Shown here: positions 38,254-46,982 of the stretch, one piece after another
How the letters are laid out: each line of letters begins with the position of its first letter
How positions within the stretch are numbered: the first letter of the stretch is position 1
NCBI RefSeq assembly: GCF_000321045.1
Contig: NZ_HE578946.1
Span: forward strand, 134,791 to 198,790
Direction of reading: 5' to 3'
DNA: 64,000 nt
DNA from: Phytobacter massiliensis JC163
GTDB taxonomy: Bacteria > Pseudomonadota > Gammaproteobacteria > Enterobacterales > Enterobacteriaceae
Notes under the pieces: generated by a model
The model's input: only the letters and a program-made list of their open reading frames with translations
Told to the model about the DNA's origin: nothing
Databases searched by the model: none
Translations under genes and position numbers: made by a program

Positions 38254-39024
38254 ATGAGTAACGATATCTTCCCGAACAAATTTAAAGCGGCCCTGGCGGC
38301 GAATCAGGTGCAGATCGGTTGTTGGTCCGCGCTGGGTAGCCCGGTAAGCACTGAGGTGCTGGGTCTGGCCGGTTTCGACTGGCTGCTGCTGGATGGCGAA
38401 CATGCGCCGAACGACGTGCTCTCTTTTATACCGCAGCTGATGGCGCTGAAAGGCAGCGTCAGCGCGCCGGTAGTGCGTATTCCAACTAACGATCCGGTTG
38501 TGATCAAGCGCCTGCTGGATATCGGTTTCTATAACTTCCTGGTGCCGTTTGTTGAAACCGCCGATGAAGCGGCCCTTGCCGTCGCGGCGACTCGCTACCC
38601 GCCGGAAGGTATTCGCGGCGTATCCGTCTCCCACCGCGCCAATATGTTTGGCACCGTGCCGGACTACTTCGCGCAGTCGAACAAAAACATCACCATCATT
38701 GTACAGATTGAAAGCCAGGCGGGCGTCGATAATCTCGACGCGATTCTGTCCACCGACGGTGTTGACGGCGTCTTTGTTGGCCCAAGCGACCTGGCGGCAA
38801 CGCTTGGCTACATCGGCAATGCGGGTCACCCGGAAGTGCAGCGCACCATCCAGCACATTTTCGCCCGTGCGAAAGCGCACGGCAAACCGAGCGGTATCCT
38901 GGCGCCGGTTGAGGCCGATGCGCGCCGTTACCTGGAGTGGGGCGCGACGGTTGTTGCCGTTGGCAGCGACCTGGGCGTGTTCCGCGGCGCCACGCAGAAA
39001 CTGGCAGATACCTTTAAAAAATAA
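38254..39024 (+). CDS. garL: 5-keto-4-deoxy-D-glucarate aldolase GarL
   Basis: Class II pyruvate aldolase (256 residues) of the HpcH/HpaI family. It splits 5-keto-4-deoxy-glucarate into pyruvate and tartronate semialdehyde. Landmarks are [45 protein letters not shown] and [15 protein letters not shown] chose ATG at 38254 ([11 protein letters not shown]), since the GTG nine bases earlier overlaps the AAGG ribosome site. It sits between garP and garR in the operon. Confidence 0.96.
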   Translation: MSNDIFPNKFKAALAANQVQIGCWSALGSPVSTEVLGLAGFDWLLLDGEHAPNDVLSFIPQLMALKGSVSAPVVRIPTNDPVVIKRLLDIGFYNFLVPFVETADEAALAVAATRYPPEGIRGVSVSHRANMFGTVPDYFAQSNKNITIIVQIESQAGVDNLDAILSTDGVDGVFVGPSDLAATLGYIGNAGHPEVQRTIQHIFARAKAHGKPSGILAPVEADARRYLEWGATVVAVGSDLGVFRGATQKLADTFKK

Positions 39025-39056
39025 AACCACCATTTAACGAAAAGAGAGACGCAATT

Positions 39057-39947
39057 ATGACGATGAAAGTTGGTTTCATTGGCCTGGGCATCATGGGTAA
39101 ACCAATGAGTAAAAACCTCATTAAAGCAGGTTACTCGCTGGTGGTCCTGGACCGTAACGCAGACGCCGTGGCGGAAGTGACCGCTGCTGGCGCGCAGTCT
39201 GCAAAAACCGCAAAAGAAGTTGCTGAGCAGTGTGATGTCATCATCACCATGCTGCCGAACTCCCCGCACGTAAAAGAGGTTGCGCTGGGTGAAGGCGGCA
39301 TTATTGAAGGCGCGAAGGCGGGTACTGTTCTGATCGATATGAGCTCCATTGCCCCGCTGGCCAGCCGCGAAATCAGCGAAGCCCTGAAAGCGAAAGGTGT
39401 GGATATGCTGGACGCCCCGGTAAGCGGCGGCGAACCGAAAGCGATCGACGGCACCCTGTCCGTTATGGTCGGCGGCGACAAAGCGATTTTCGATAAGTAC
39501 TACGACCTGATGAAAGCGATGGCGGGCTCCGTGGTTCACACCGGCGATATCGGTGCGGGCAACGTGACCAAGCTGGCAAACCAGGTGATCGTGGCGCTGA
39601 ATATCGCGGCCATGTCCGAAGCGCTGTCTCTGGCGACCAAAGCGGGCGTTAACCCGGATCTGGTTTATCAGGCGATCCGCGGCGGCCTGGCGGGCAGCAC
39701 CGTGCTGGACGCTAAAGCGCCGATGGTGATGGACCGGAACTTCAAGCCGGGCTTCCGTATCGACCTGCACATTAAAGATCTCTCTAACGCGCTGGATACG
39801 TCTCATGGCGTGGGCGCACAGCTGCCGTTAACCGCGGCGGTAATGGAGATGATGCAGGCGCTGCGCGCTGACGGTCATGGCAGTGATGACCATAGCGCCC
39901 TTGCGTGCTACTACGAAAAACTGGCGAAGGTAGAAATCTCTCGCTAA
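39057..39947 (+). CDS. garR: Tartronate semialdehyde reductase GarR
   Basis: NADH-dependent 3-hydroxyisobutyrate-dehydrogenase-family enzyme (296 residues) that reduces tartronate semialdehyde to D-glycerate. The nucleotide motif GFIGLGIMGKPMSKNL is at the start, DAPVSGGEPKA forms the substrate loop, and the catalytic lysine lies in GNVTKLANQ. The ATG at 39063 (MKVGF) is an equally possible start and matches E. coli. AGAGAGAC precedes it. garK follows after 110 bases. Confidence 0.96.
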   Translation: MTMKVGFIGLGIMGKPMSKNLIKAGYSLVVLDRNADAVAEVTAAGAQSAKTAKEVAEQCDVIITMLPNSPHVKEVALGEGGIIEGAKAGTVLIDMSSIAPLASREISEALKAKGVDMLDAPVSGGEPKAIDGTLSVMVGGDKAIFDKYYDLMKAMAGSVVHTGDIGAGNVTKLANQVIVALNIAAMSEALSLATKAGVNPDLVYQAIRGGLAGSTVLDAKAPMVMDRNFKPGFRIDLHIKDLSNALDTSHGVGAQLPLTAAVMEMMQALRADGHGSDDHSALACYYEKLAKVEISR

Positions 39948-39954
39948 TAAGAAG

Positions 39955-39973
39955 GGCGCGGCGGCGCGCCCTG
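39955..39973 (+). terminator. GC-rich hairpin between garR and garK
   Basis: AGGGCGCG and CGCGCCCT (39954-39972 approximately) can pair around a few bases in the garR-garK gap. The following CTGAATTTCTT has only a short U-rich stretch, so it may thin rather than stop transcription into garK. Confidence 0.4.
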
Positions 39974-40057
39974 AATTTCTTATGCATCAACACCCTGTCG
40001 CAAGCTGTTGGCAGGGTGGAATGAATGCCTTGCGCGGCAATGTCAGGCTAATCAACT

Positions 40058-41203
40058 ATGAAAATCGTAATCGCCCCAGACTCTTATAAAGAAAGCCTTT
40101 CTGCTACCGAGGTAGCCCAGGCGATAGAAAAAGGATTTCGGGAAATTTTTCCTGATGCTCACTACGTTTCTGTTCCGGTCGCAGATGGCGGCGAAGGGAC
40201 AGTTGAAGCCATGATTGCCGCCACGAAAGGAACTCAGCATTCAGCCAGAGTAACCGGTCCGTTAGGTGAAACCGTTGATGCATTCTGGGGAATGTCCGGC
40301 GACGGTAAAACGGCTTTTATTGAAATGGCCGCCGCCAGCGGGCTGGCGCTCGTTCCTCCTGAAAAACGCAATCCTCTGATTACCACGTCGCGCGGCACGG
40401 GAGAGTTAATTCTGCACGCGCTGGAACAGGGGGCGAAAAATATTATTATCGGTATCGGCGGCAGCGCAACCAACGATGGCGGCGCGGGCATGGTACAGGC
40501 GCTGGGGGCGAAGCTATGCGACGCTAACGGCACCGATATCGGCCACGGCGGCGGTAGCCTGATGAGCCTGAACTCTATTGATATCTCCGGTCTGGACCCC
40601 CGTCTGAGCGACTGCGCGATCCGCGTGGCCTGCGATGTGACCAACCCGCTGACCGGTGAAAAAGGCGCTTCTCGTATCTTCGGCCCGCAGAAAGGGGCGA
40701 CAGAAGCGCTGATTGTCGAACTGGATCGCAATCTTGACCACTACGCGCAGGTGATTAAAAAATCGCTGCACGTTGACGTCAAAAACGTACCGGGCGCTGG
40801 CGCGGCGGGCGGAATGGGCGCCGCGTTGATGGCATTCCTTGGCGCGGAGCTTAAAAGCGGCATCGAGATTGTTACCCAGGCGCTGAATCTGGAAGAGCAT
40901 ATCCACGACTGCACGCTGGTAGTGACCGGCGAAGGCCGTATCGATAGCCAGAGTATCCACGGGAAAGTGCCGGTCGGCGTGGCGCACGTCGCCAAAAAAT
41001 ACCATAAACCCGTTATCGGCATCGCTGGCAGCCTGACGCGCGACGTGGGCGTCGTCCATCAATACGGTATCGATGCGGTGTTTAGCGTGCTGACCAGTAT
41101 CGGGACGCTGGAGGAGGCCTTCCGGGGCGCATTTGACAATATTTATCGCGCTTCGCGCAACATTGCCGCCACCTTACGCGTGGGGATGTTGGCCGAGGGG
41201 TGA
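40058..41203 (+). CDS. garK: Glycerate 2-kinase GarK
   Basis: Glycerate kinase of family 1 (381 residues) that phosphorylates D-glycerate to 2-phosphoglycerate, closing the galactarate pathway into glycolysis. Landmarks are IAPDSYKESLSATEVAQAIE, VADGGEGTVEAM, GIGGSATNDGGAGMVQALG and VTGEGRIDSQSIHGKVPVGV. The stop codon lies inside the -35 box of the rnpB promoter. In E. coli the garPLRK message is known to run towards rnpB. Confidence 0.96.
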   Translation: MKIVIAPDSYKESLSATEVAQAIEKGFREIFPDAHYVSVPVADGGEGTVEAMIAATKGTQHSARVTGPLGETVDAFWGMSGDGKTAFIEMAAASGLALVPPEKRNPLITTSRGTGELILHALEQGAKNIIIGIGGSATNDGGAGMVQALGAKLCDANGTDIGHGGGSLMSLNSIDISGLDPRLSDCAIRVACDVTNPLTGEKGASRIFGPQKGATEALIVELDRNLDHYAQVIKKSLHVDVKNVPGAGAAGGMGAALMAFLGAELKSGIEIVTQALNLEEHIHDCTLVVTGEGRIDSQSIHGKVPVGVAHVAKKYHKPVIGIAGSLTRDVGVVHQYGIDAVFSVLTSIGTLEEAFRGAFDNIYRASRNIAATLRVGMLAEG

Positions 41204-41228
41204 CATCGGCGCGCAAACCCTCTATACT
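41200..41228 (+). promoter_or_regulatory. rnpB promoter
   Basis: GTGACA (41200-41205) and TATACT (41223-41228) are separated by exactly 17 bases, and the -10 box lies 7 bases before the first base of M1 RNA. The GC-rich GCGCGCC just after it resembles a stringent discriminator. The garK stop codon TGA is at 41201-41203, inside the -35 hexamer. Confidence 0.8.
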
Positions 41229-41235
41229 GCGCGCC

Positions 41236-41613
<378 letters not shown>

Positions 41614-41622
41614 CTTTATATA

Positions 41623-41649
41623 AACCCCGCTTCGGCGGGGTTTTGTTTT
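41623..41649 (+). terminator. rnpB primary terminator
   Basis: AACCCCGC pairs with GCGGGGTT around TTCG, followed by TTTTGTTTT. It lies 10 bases past the mature 3' end of M1 RNA. Confidence 0.9.
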
Positions 41650-41659
41650 AGATAACCAA

Positions 41660-41757
41660 AGATGAATGACTGTCCACGACGCTATACAGGAAAGAACGCG
41701 GCTTATCGGTCAGTTTCACTCTTTATAAAAACCCCGCCAAATGGCGGGGTTTTGCTT
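41660..41757 (+). repeat. Partial tandem duplicate of the rnpB 3' end with second terminator
   Basis: AGATGAATGACTGTCCACGA recurs exactly at 41565 and 41660, and GGCTTATCGGTCAGTTTCAC recurs at 41593 and 41700, with different sequence in between. A second terminator, ACCCCGCC/GGCGGGGT plus a T-run, follows (41730-41757). A short third copy of TGTCCACG begins at 41761. E. coli rnpB likewise has tandem repeats after the gene, from memory about 113 bases long. Confidence 0.85.
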
Positions 41758-41797
41758 TTCTGTCCACGGTGCGCTGCGCTTACCGTGGCTACTGTCC

Positions 41798-41826
41798 GTA
41801 GGTCGGATAAGCGTAGCGCATCCGAC
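41798..41826. repeat. REP-like palindrome
   Basis: GTAGGTCGGATAAGCGTAGC followed by GCATCCGAC has the arms and wording of enterobacterial repetitive extragenic palindromes. It lies between rnpB and the convergent yhaL. Confidence 0.8.
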
Positions 41827-41843
41827 ATCCTGCCCGGCGCCTG

Positions 41844-41871
41844 AAAAAAAGCCCCGGCTCTCGCCTGGGCT
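41844..41871 (-). terminator. Terminator of yhaKL
   Basis: On the minus strand AGCCCAGGC pairs with GCCGGGGCT around GAGA and is followed by seven T residues. It starts 4 bases after the yhaL stop codon. Confidence 0.9.
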
Positions 41872-41875
41872 TCTG

Positions 41876-42037
41876 TTACGCCGTTTCTTCTTCTTCGACA
41901 AGCCGACGCTCTGCATCGGCGACGATAGCTTCCAGTTCGCTGAGCATCTCGTCGTAACCAAACGTCTGAGGCGATGCTGCCGGAAGAGTTTGCTGTGTGG
42001 AAACGTTCTTTGACGTTCTGCTATTACTCTTTTTCAC
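41876..42037 (-). CDS. yhaL: Small protein YhaL (GTG start)
   Basis: A 53-residue ORF that begins with GTG, which hides it from ATG-only searches. The C-terminal part, FGYDEMLSELEAIVADAERR followed by LVEEEETA, closely matches E. coli YhaL (FGYEEMLSELEAIVADAETR). The N-terminal half is basic and Ser/Thr-rich. ACGGAGTACGAAA supplies the ribosome site. It resembles the Xse/exonuclease VII small-subunit-like acidic helices in pattern, but its function is unknown. It lies 26 bases after yhaK and ahead of a strong terminator, so the two are cotranscribed. Confidence 0.85.
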   Translation of the reverse strand: MKKSNSRTSKNVSTQQTLPAASPQTFGYDEMLSELEAIVADAERRLVEEEETA

Positions 42038-42063
42038 TTTCGTACTCCGTAAATCCCACGTAT

Positions 42064-42765
42064 TTACACCGGCAAATCTATCAGCAAAGCGCGCAGCGGC
42101 GTATCTGCGACCAGCGTAATGTTAGCCTCATCACGAATAAAAGCGCCGTCGCCGCAGGTGAGCGCCTCGCGTGATTCACAAGGCATGACCGCGTGTACTG
42201 TACCGTGGATAGACTGCAAATAGGCGCGCGGCCCGTGCAGCTGAAAATTCAACGCTTCTCCCTGTTCGAGAGCGATATGGTGCAACCAGACCTGCTGGCG
42301 GAGTTGCAGGCTGTCGTCGCTGCCGTCGGGGGAGGCCAGCAGCTGGCGCGCCGTTCCGCTAAGTGACACCTTTTGCACCGCCGGGCTCTCCCGCTCCGGG
42401 CAGGCATCCAGCCACAGCTGCATACGGGTAAGCGGCTTATCTTTGCTCAGGTTATGCTCGCTATAGCTGATGCCCGGCTGCGTGGCGATGAGCAAGGCCT
42501 CACCCGCTTTAGCCTGAATATGGTTGCCTTCGCTGTCGCGGTATTCCGCCTGGCCGTCAAGAATCAGATTCAGAATATCGACTTTTGGGTAGGTGCGCGG
42601 CTGGAATGAGGCGCCGGGAGCCAGCACCTCCTGATTAAGGACGCGCAGGGACGCATAACCCAGCAGTTTAGGGTCAAAATAGTGCCCAAAGGAGAAAGTG
42701 TAGCGGGCCTGCAACCATCCATAATCTGCCTGTCCACACTGCCTGGCTGTTCGGGTAGTAATCAT
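42064..42765 (-). CDS. yhaK: Pirin family bicupin protein YhaK
   Basis: A 233-residue bicupin of the pirin-like family, matching E. coli YhaK. The N-terminal cupin includes FGHYFDPKLLGYASLRVLNQ, then YPKVDILNLILDGQAEYRDS; the C-terminal cupin includes LHHIALEQGEALNFQLHGPR. E. coli YhaK is a cytoplasmic protein proposed to sense oxidative stress, and it lacks the full metal-ligand set of true pirins. It is divergent from the regulator yhaJ across 106 bases, which fits LysR-style control. Confidence 0.92.
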   Translation of the reverse strand: MITTRTARQCGQADYGWLQARYTFSFGHYFDPKLLGYASLRVLNQEVLAPGASFQPRTYPKVDILNLILDGQAEYRDSEGNHIQAKAGEALLIATQPGISYSEHNLSKDKPLTRMQLWLDACPERESPAVQKVSLSGTARQLLASPDGSDDSLQLRQQVWLHHIALEQGEALNFQLHGPRAYLQSIHGTVHAVMPCESREALTCGDGAFIRDEANITLVADTPLRALLIDLPV

Positions 42766-42871
42766 AGTTCTTTACCTCTCATTGCGTCCTATCATGTTAA
42801 GGGGCTGGACGGTGCATTGTTAGCCAGATATTCTGCCCGGTATGTTCAAATTTCCTGAATGAGAACAAATA

Positions 42872-43768
42872 ATGGCGAAAGACAGAGCCCTGACCCTGGA
42901 AGCATTACGCGTAATGGACGCGATTGATCGGCGCGGTAGTTTTGCTGCCGCAGCGGACGAGCTGGGGCGCGTACCTTCCGCGCTCAGCTACACCATGCAA
43001 AAACTGGAAGAAGAGCTGGACGTGGTGCTGTTTGACCGCTCCGGCCACCGGACTAAATTCACAAACGTTGGCCGCATGCTGCTGGAGCGCGGGCGCGTCC
43101 TGCTGGAGGCGGCGGATAAACTGACCACCGACGCCGAGGCGCTGGCCCGCGGATGGGAAACACACCTGACGCTGGTCACCGAGGCGCTGGTGCCAACGCC
43201 CGCGCTGTTCCCGCTTATCGACCGGCTGGCGGCGAAAGCCAATACGCAGCTCTCGCTAATAACAGAAGTGCTGGCCGGTGCCTGGGAGCGGCTGGAGCAG
43301 GGGCGGGCGGATATCGTCATCGCCCCGGATATGCATTTCCGCTCTTCATCCGAAATCAACTCCCGCAAGCTCTACACGCTGATGAACGTCTATGTGGCCG
43401 CGCCGGACCACCCGATTCATCAGGAGCCGGAGCCGCTGTCGGAAGTCACCCGCGTGAAGTACCGGGGCGTGGCGGTGGCGGATACGGCCCGCGAGCGGCC
43501 GGTGCTGACCGTGCAGCTGCTGGATAAACAGCCGCGGCTGACGGTAAGCACCATTGAGGACAAACGCCAGGCGCTGCTGGCAGGATTGGGGGTGGCGACC
43601 ATGCCCTATCCGCTGGTCGAGCAGGACATCGCCGAGGGGCGGTTACGGGTGGTCAGCCCGGAGTCCACCAGCGAGATCGATATCATTATGGCCTGGCGTC
43701 GTGACAGCATGGGGGAAGCGAAAGCCTGGTGCCTGCGCGAAATCCCCAAACTGTTTGCGCAAAAATAG
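42872..43768 (+). CDS. yhaJ: LysR-type regulator YhaJ
   Basis: LysR-type transcription factor (298 residues). The helix-turn-helix lies at about residues 12-45 (MDAIDRRGSFAAAADELGRV), followed by the linker helix and a ligand-binding domain. In E. coli YhaJ activates virulence genes in pathogenic strains and takes part in sensing aromatic compounds such as dinitrotoluene breakdown products. It is divergent from yhaK, a likely target. A short ribosome site (GAGAAC) precedes the ATG. Confidence 0.92.
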   Translation: MAKDRALTLEALRVMDAIDRRGSFAAAADELGRVPSALSYTMQKLEEELDVVLFDRSGHRTKFTNVGRMLLERGRVLLEAADKLTTDAEALARGWETHLTLVTEALVPTPALFPLIDRLAAKANTQLSLITEVLAGAWERLEQGRADIVIAPDMHFRSSSEINSRKLYTLMNVYVAAPDHPIHQEPEPLSEVTRVKYRGVAVADTARERPVLTVQLLDKQPRLTVSTIEDKRQALLAGLGVATMPYPLVEQDIAEGRLRVVSPESTSEIDIIMAWRRDSMGEAKAWCLREIPKLFAQK

Positions 43769-43777
43769 CCTCGTAGC

Positions 43778-44143
43778 TCATGGAAACGTTTTGGGTTCCA
43801 GCCCGAAGCGGTTCTCGGCGGGGGTGCCGTGCTGGCTCCAGTATGAGAGCAGCATAATCCAGCCCAGCAGCGGAATGCACCATAGCCAGAGCCATTTCGC
43901 GCTGCGATTGGTGTCATGCAGGCGGCGCGACTGGACGGCAAGAGAAGGGATAAAAACCAGCAGAACGTAAATCAGGCTCAGTATGCCGACGCCGGCGACG
44001 CGCTGCCAGCCGATGATGGCGTCCACCACCATCAAAACGCCAGAGAGGATGATATTGACCAGCATAAACATCCAGAACTCACGGCGGTGCGCACGGCCGT
44101 TAAAGCGGGCGTAGTGACGAAGCACCTTGAAATACCAGTCCAT
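43778..44143 (-). CDS. yhaH: DUF805 membrane protein YhaH
   Basis: A 121-residue inner membrane protein with about three to four spans. The DUF805 pattern is visible: FNGRAHRREFWMFMLVNIIL at the N-terminus, SLAVQSRRLHDTNRSAKWLW in the middle, and the tail GTPAENRFG. Function unknown. It converges with yhaJ, 9 bases apart. Confidence 0.92.
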   Translation of the reverse strand: MDWYFKVLRHYARFNGRAHRREFWMFMLVNIILSGVLMVVDAIIGWQRVAGVGILSLIYVLLVFIPSLAVQSRRLHDTNRSAKWLWLWCIPLLGWIMLLSYWSQHGTPAENRFGLEPKTFP

Positions 44144-44257
44144 TTCTCAACCTCGATCAACAGTCAATTTATTGTTTTATCAGCGATCATTGTAAGAATA
44201 GACGGCAAAATCAGGCTGCGTTAACTATTTTCGGGCGCGTGCGCAGCGCCCGTTTCG

Positions 44258-45244
44258 CTAGCCGAATCGCACATCACGCCCGTGCGGCTCGTCCAGATCC
44301 TGCCACGGACCCACAGAGATGATGCCTGTGGGGTTGATGGTTTTATGGCTGCGATAGTAGTGGTTACGGATATGGGCGAAATCCACCGTCTCCGCGATCC
44401 CTGGGATCTGATAAATATCGCGCAGGAAACCGTGCAGGTTGAGATAGTCGCCGATCCGGTGCCTGTCGCACTTGAAGTGGGTAACATAGACCGGATCGAA
44501 GCGGATAAGCGTTGTCCACAGGCGGATATCCGCCTCGGTAAGCTGATCGCCGGTTAAATAGCGGTGCTGCCCGAGGATCTGCTCCAGGCGAGAGAGCGAT
44601 TCAAACACCTTTTCAACCGCTTCGTCATAAGCCTCCTGGCTGGTGGCGAAACCGGCCTTATAGACGCCGTTATTCACAGTGTCATAGATCCAGCCGTTCA
44701 GTTCATCGATCTGCGAACGCAGCGCCTGCGGATAGTAATCGCCAGCGCGCGCGCCCTGCGCATCGAACGCCGTGTTCAGCATGCGGATGATGTCAGCGGA
44801 TTCGTTGCTGACAATGGTGTGATTTTTCTTGTCCCACAGTACCGGTACGGTCACTCGCCCGCTGTAGTGCGGATCGGCATGCAGATAGAGCTGGTAAAGA
44901 AACTCGTGCTGGTAGAGCCTGTCGCCGGTGGCGGCAGGGAAGTCGTCAGCAAAGGTCCAGCCATTCTCAAACATCAGCGGGTTCACCACCGACACCGGGA
45001 GCAGGTTTTCAAGGCCTTTGAGCTTGCGCATGATTAAGGTACGGTGCGCCCAGGGGCAGGCGAGGGAGACATAGAGATGGTAACGGTCTTTTTCTGCCGC
45101 AAAGCCGCCTTCGCCGGAGGGGCCAGCTGAACCGTCAGCGGTCAGCCAGTTGCGAAATGCGGAGGTAGAGCGCTGGAACCGCCCGCCGGTGGATTTGGTG
45201 TCGTACCAGGTGTCATGCCAGACGCCGTCGATAAGTTGTCCCAC
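44258..45244 (-). CDS. yqjG: Glutathionyl-hydroquinone reductase YqjG
   Basis: Xi-class glutathione transferase (328 residues) that reduces glutathionyl-hydroquinones to hydroquinones. The catalytic cysteine is in LYVSLACPWAHRTLIMRKLK, and the C-terminal helical domain contains YKAGFATSQEAYDEAVEKVF and TEADIRLWTTLIRFDPVY. I chose GTG at 45244 (VGQLIDGVWHDTWYDTKS), preceded by GAAGGAGAA; this gives the exact E. coli length. The longer ATG frame from 45382 runs into the yqjF region and is not conserved. It follows yqjF by 64 bases. Confidence 0.95.
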   Translation of the reverse strand: MGQLIDGVWHDTWYDTKSTGGRFQRSTSAFRNWLTADGSAGPSGEGGFAAEKDRYHLYVSLACPWAHRTLIMRKLKGLENLLPVSVVNPLMFENGWTFADDFPAATGDRLYQHEFLYQLYLHADPHYSGRVTVPVLWDKKNHTIVSNESADIIRMLNTAFDAQGARAGDYYPQALRSQIDELNGWIYDTVNNGVYKAGFATSQEAYDEAVEKVFESLSRLEQILGQHRYLTGDQLTEADIRLWTTLIRFDPVYVTHFKCDRHRIGDYLNLHGFLRDIYQIPGIAETVDFAHIRNHYYRSHKTINPTGIISVGPWQDLDEPHGRDVRFG

Positions 45245-45308
45245 GTTGCATTCTCCTTCAGAGGGCAAAAGCGAGGAGCACTCTCCTCGCCTCATCAGTA
45301 TAGAAGGC

Positions 45309-45701
45309 TTACCACTTTTTATTGAGCAGACGGTCAATGCTGAACGCGCCCGGCCCGGTGATGCCCAGCAGCAGGAAGCCACCGGCGATAGTCAGGTTTT
45401 TCATAAACATCAGCGAGTTCACCCCTTCCGCAAAGTTGCTGTGGAAGATAAATGCGGTCAGCAGCGTAAAGCCTGCGGTAAAGAGTGCCGTGGTGCGGGT
45501 CAGGAAGCCAAACAGAATGGCCAGGCCGCCGCCAAACTCCAGCAGGATAACCAGCGGCAGCATAAAGCCGGGAACGCCCATCGCTTCCATATACTGCTGG
45601 GTGCCTGCGTAGCCGCTGATTTTGCCCCAGCCCGCGGTGATAAACAGAATCGGCATCAAAATACGCGCTGCCAGAACACCAACATCTTCTAATTTTTTCA
45701 T
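45309..45701 (-). CDS. yqjF: DoxX family membrane protein YqjF
   Basis: A 130-residue DoxX-family inner membrane protein with four predicted spans. Landmarks are ILMPILFITAGWGKISGYAG and LLEFGGGLAILFGFLTRTTA. The start MKKLEDVGVLAARI at 45701 follows GAGAGAAAG; an ATG 72 bases further upstream gives a non-conserved extension. The E. coli gene has been linked to the response to dinitrotoluene and is regulated by YhaJ in that setting. Probably an operon with yqjG. Confidence 0.93.
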   Translation of the reverse strand: MKKLEDVGVLAARILMPILFITAGWGKISGYAGTQQYMEAMGVPGFMLPLVILLEFGGGLAILFGFLTRTTALFTAGFTLLTAFIFHSNFAEGVNSLMFMKNLTIAGGFLLLGITGPGAFSIDRLLNKKW

Positions 45702-45889
45702 CTTTCTCTCCAGGGAACCATATTGTCTTTTTTTGTTAAAAGCGCTGCTATGACGGGCGTCTGCCGCATGCATGCTGTCGATGGAGAGGATATTAAACGC
45801 GGCGAGAGCGGATTGTTAGCCAGAAAAACAGTCTGTCTTCTTCAAAGATTCTGAGGAAGTAAATAGGGTGGGAGAAGGCAGAAAATAAT

Positions 45890-45918
45890 AGCCCCGGCAA
45901 CGCAAGGCGGCCGGGGCT
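45890..45918 (-). terminator. Terminator of the yqjCDEK unit
   Basis: AGCCCCGG pairs with CCGGGGCT around a 13-base loop and is followed on the minus strand by ATTATTTT. It starts 26 bases after the yqjK stop and separates that unit from yqjF. Confidence 0.75.
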
Positions 45919-45943
45919 AAGAGGAGAGGTGTACGGCGGAATA

Positions 45944-46243
45944 TTAACCGCGCAGGTGCTGCTCGCGAATTGTGGATTTCACCAGCCGCCAGACGCTCCA
46001 TACCCCCAGACCGCGCTTACCCCAGCGGATAAGCACATTGGGGTTTTTAATCGTCCATAGCGCCATAACGCTGCTGCCAACCAGCGCCCATGAACGCAGG
46101 CTAAGGAACGTGTTCCAGCCGCGGTCGTAAGCGCCGGTCGCTTCCAGCCAGTCACGGCGAGTGGCGGTAAGATCCAGGCGTTGTTGCTGAATATCGCTAA
46201 GCAGTTGGGCTTTACGCTTTAAGCGCTCCGCTTTACTACTCAT
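45944..46243 (-). CDS. yqjK: YqjK-like family protein
   Basis: A 99-residue protein matching E. coli YqjK. A charged N-terminal helix (SSKAERLKRKAQLLSDIQQQ) is followed by one hydrophobic span (SWALVGSSVMALWTI) and a basic tail. E. coli relatives YqjD and ElaB are C-tail-anchored and bind ribosomes in stationary phase; YqjK shares their operon but its own role is unknown. It overlaps yqjE by 8 bases. Confidence 0.9.
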   Translation of the reverse strand: MSSKAERLKRKAQLLSDIQQQRLDLTATRRDWLEATGAYDRGWNTFLSLRSWALVGSSVMALWTIKNPNVLIRWGKRGLGVWSVWRLVKSTIREQHLRG

Positions 46244-46637
46244 GCTTATCCTCCTCCAGCAGCGCACGATCGTTTGCCAGTTCATGACGCGTGTGGCGAA
46301 GAATGGTTGAGGAACGGGCTTTGCGTAGCGTCCAGATACCGCCTATTAACGCCAGCACCAGGAGCACCACCGTAGTGGCGATCATGACGTTAAGTCGGTA
46401 TTGCGCATCGACGGCCCAGATGATTAATACCATCAGGCTCATCAGACCGAAAGCGGCAAACAGCATGGTTAAGCCTACCATCAGCAGTAACTGAAAGAGA
46501 TTCGCTTTCTCTTCTTCCAGTTCAACCATTGCAAGGCGCAACCGCGTTTCTACCATTTCTACCACGATAGAAACCATGCGCTGCCCGATTCCGATTACGC
46601 TTTTGCCCGGTCCCTGTGCGTATCTTGAATCCGCCAT
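46236..46637 (-). CDS. yqjE: Phage holin family membrane protein YqjE
   Basis: A 133-residue protein with two membrane spans, of Pfam family Phage_holin_3_6 (named for topology, not known to be a holin). The start MADSRYAQGPGKSVIGIGQR at 46637 matches E. coli, and the stretch VEMVETRLRLAMVELEEEKA is strongly conserved. It shares one base with yqjD (TAATG) and overlaps yqjK by 8 bases. Function unknown. Confidence 0.92.
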   Translation of the reverse strand: MADSRYAQGPGKSVIGIGQRMVSIVVEMVETRLRLAMVELEEEKANLFQLLLMVGLTMLFAAFGLMSLMVLIIWAVDAQYRLNVMIATTVVLLVLALIGGIWTLRKARSSTILRHTRHELANDRALLEEDKHE

Positions 46638-46945
46638 TAGCCGCGACGCGTCAGCAGGACGCCCAGTACAACGCCGACTGCGGCGCCGATACCCACGCTG
46701 GCCCATGGGTTTGCACGAACATATTCATCGGTTTTTGCTGCCGCTTCACGAGTCTGACGGGCGATAATGTCGCCGGTTTCACCCAGACGCTGGCGGCTCT
46801 CCTGCAGCGCGTACTCAGCTTTAGCACGCAGTTTACTCATCTCTTCTTTCGATTTTTCGCCGGACGTACTCAGTACTTCCTCAAGGGTATCTGCCAGGGA
46901 TTTCAACTCAGCGCGCAGATAGTCTGTGTTTGCCTCTTTAGCCAT
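46637..46945 (-). CDS. yqjD: Ribosome- and membrane-associated protein YqjD
   Basis: A 102-residue DUF883/ElaB family protein. A long acidic/basic helical N-terminal part (ELKSLADTLEEVLSTSGEKS) is followed by a C-terminal membrane anchor with small-residue packing (WASVGIGAAVGVVLGVLLT) ending TRRG. In E. coli YqjD binds 70S ribosomes at the membrane in stationary phase and is under RpoS control. The start MAKEANTDYLRAEL follows GGAGAGAA. Confidence 0.94.
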   Translation of the reverse strand: MAKEANTDYLRAELKSLADTLEEVLSTSGEKSKEEMSKLRAKAEYALQESRQRLGETGDIIARQTREAAAKTDEYVRANPWASVGIGAAVGVVLGVLLTRRG

Positions 46946-46982
46946 AATTCTCTCCAGTGAGTGAGTGTTAACTTCCATTAAA

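Noticed and set aside
46236-46637. YqjE as a phage holin
   Set aside because: The Pfam name reflects topology; the gene is part of the core yqjCDEK unit with no phage genes nearby.
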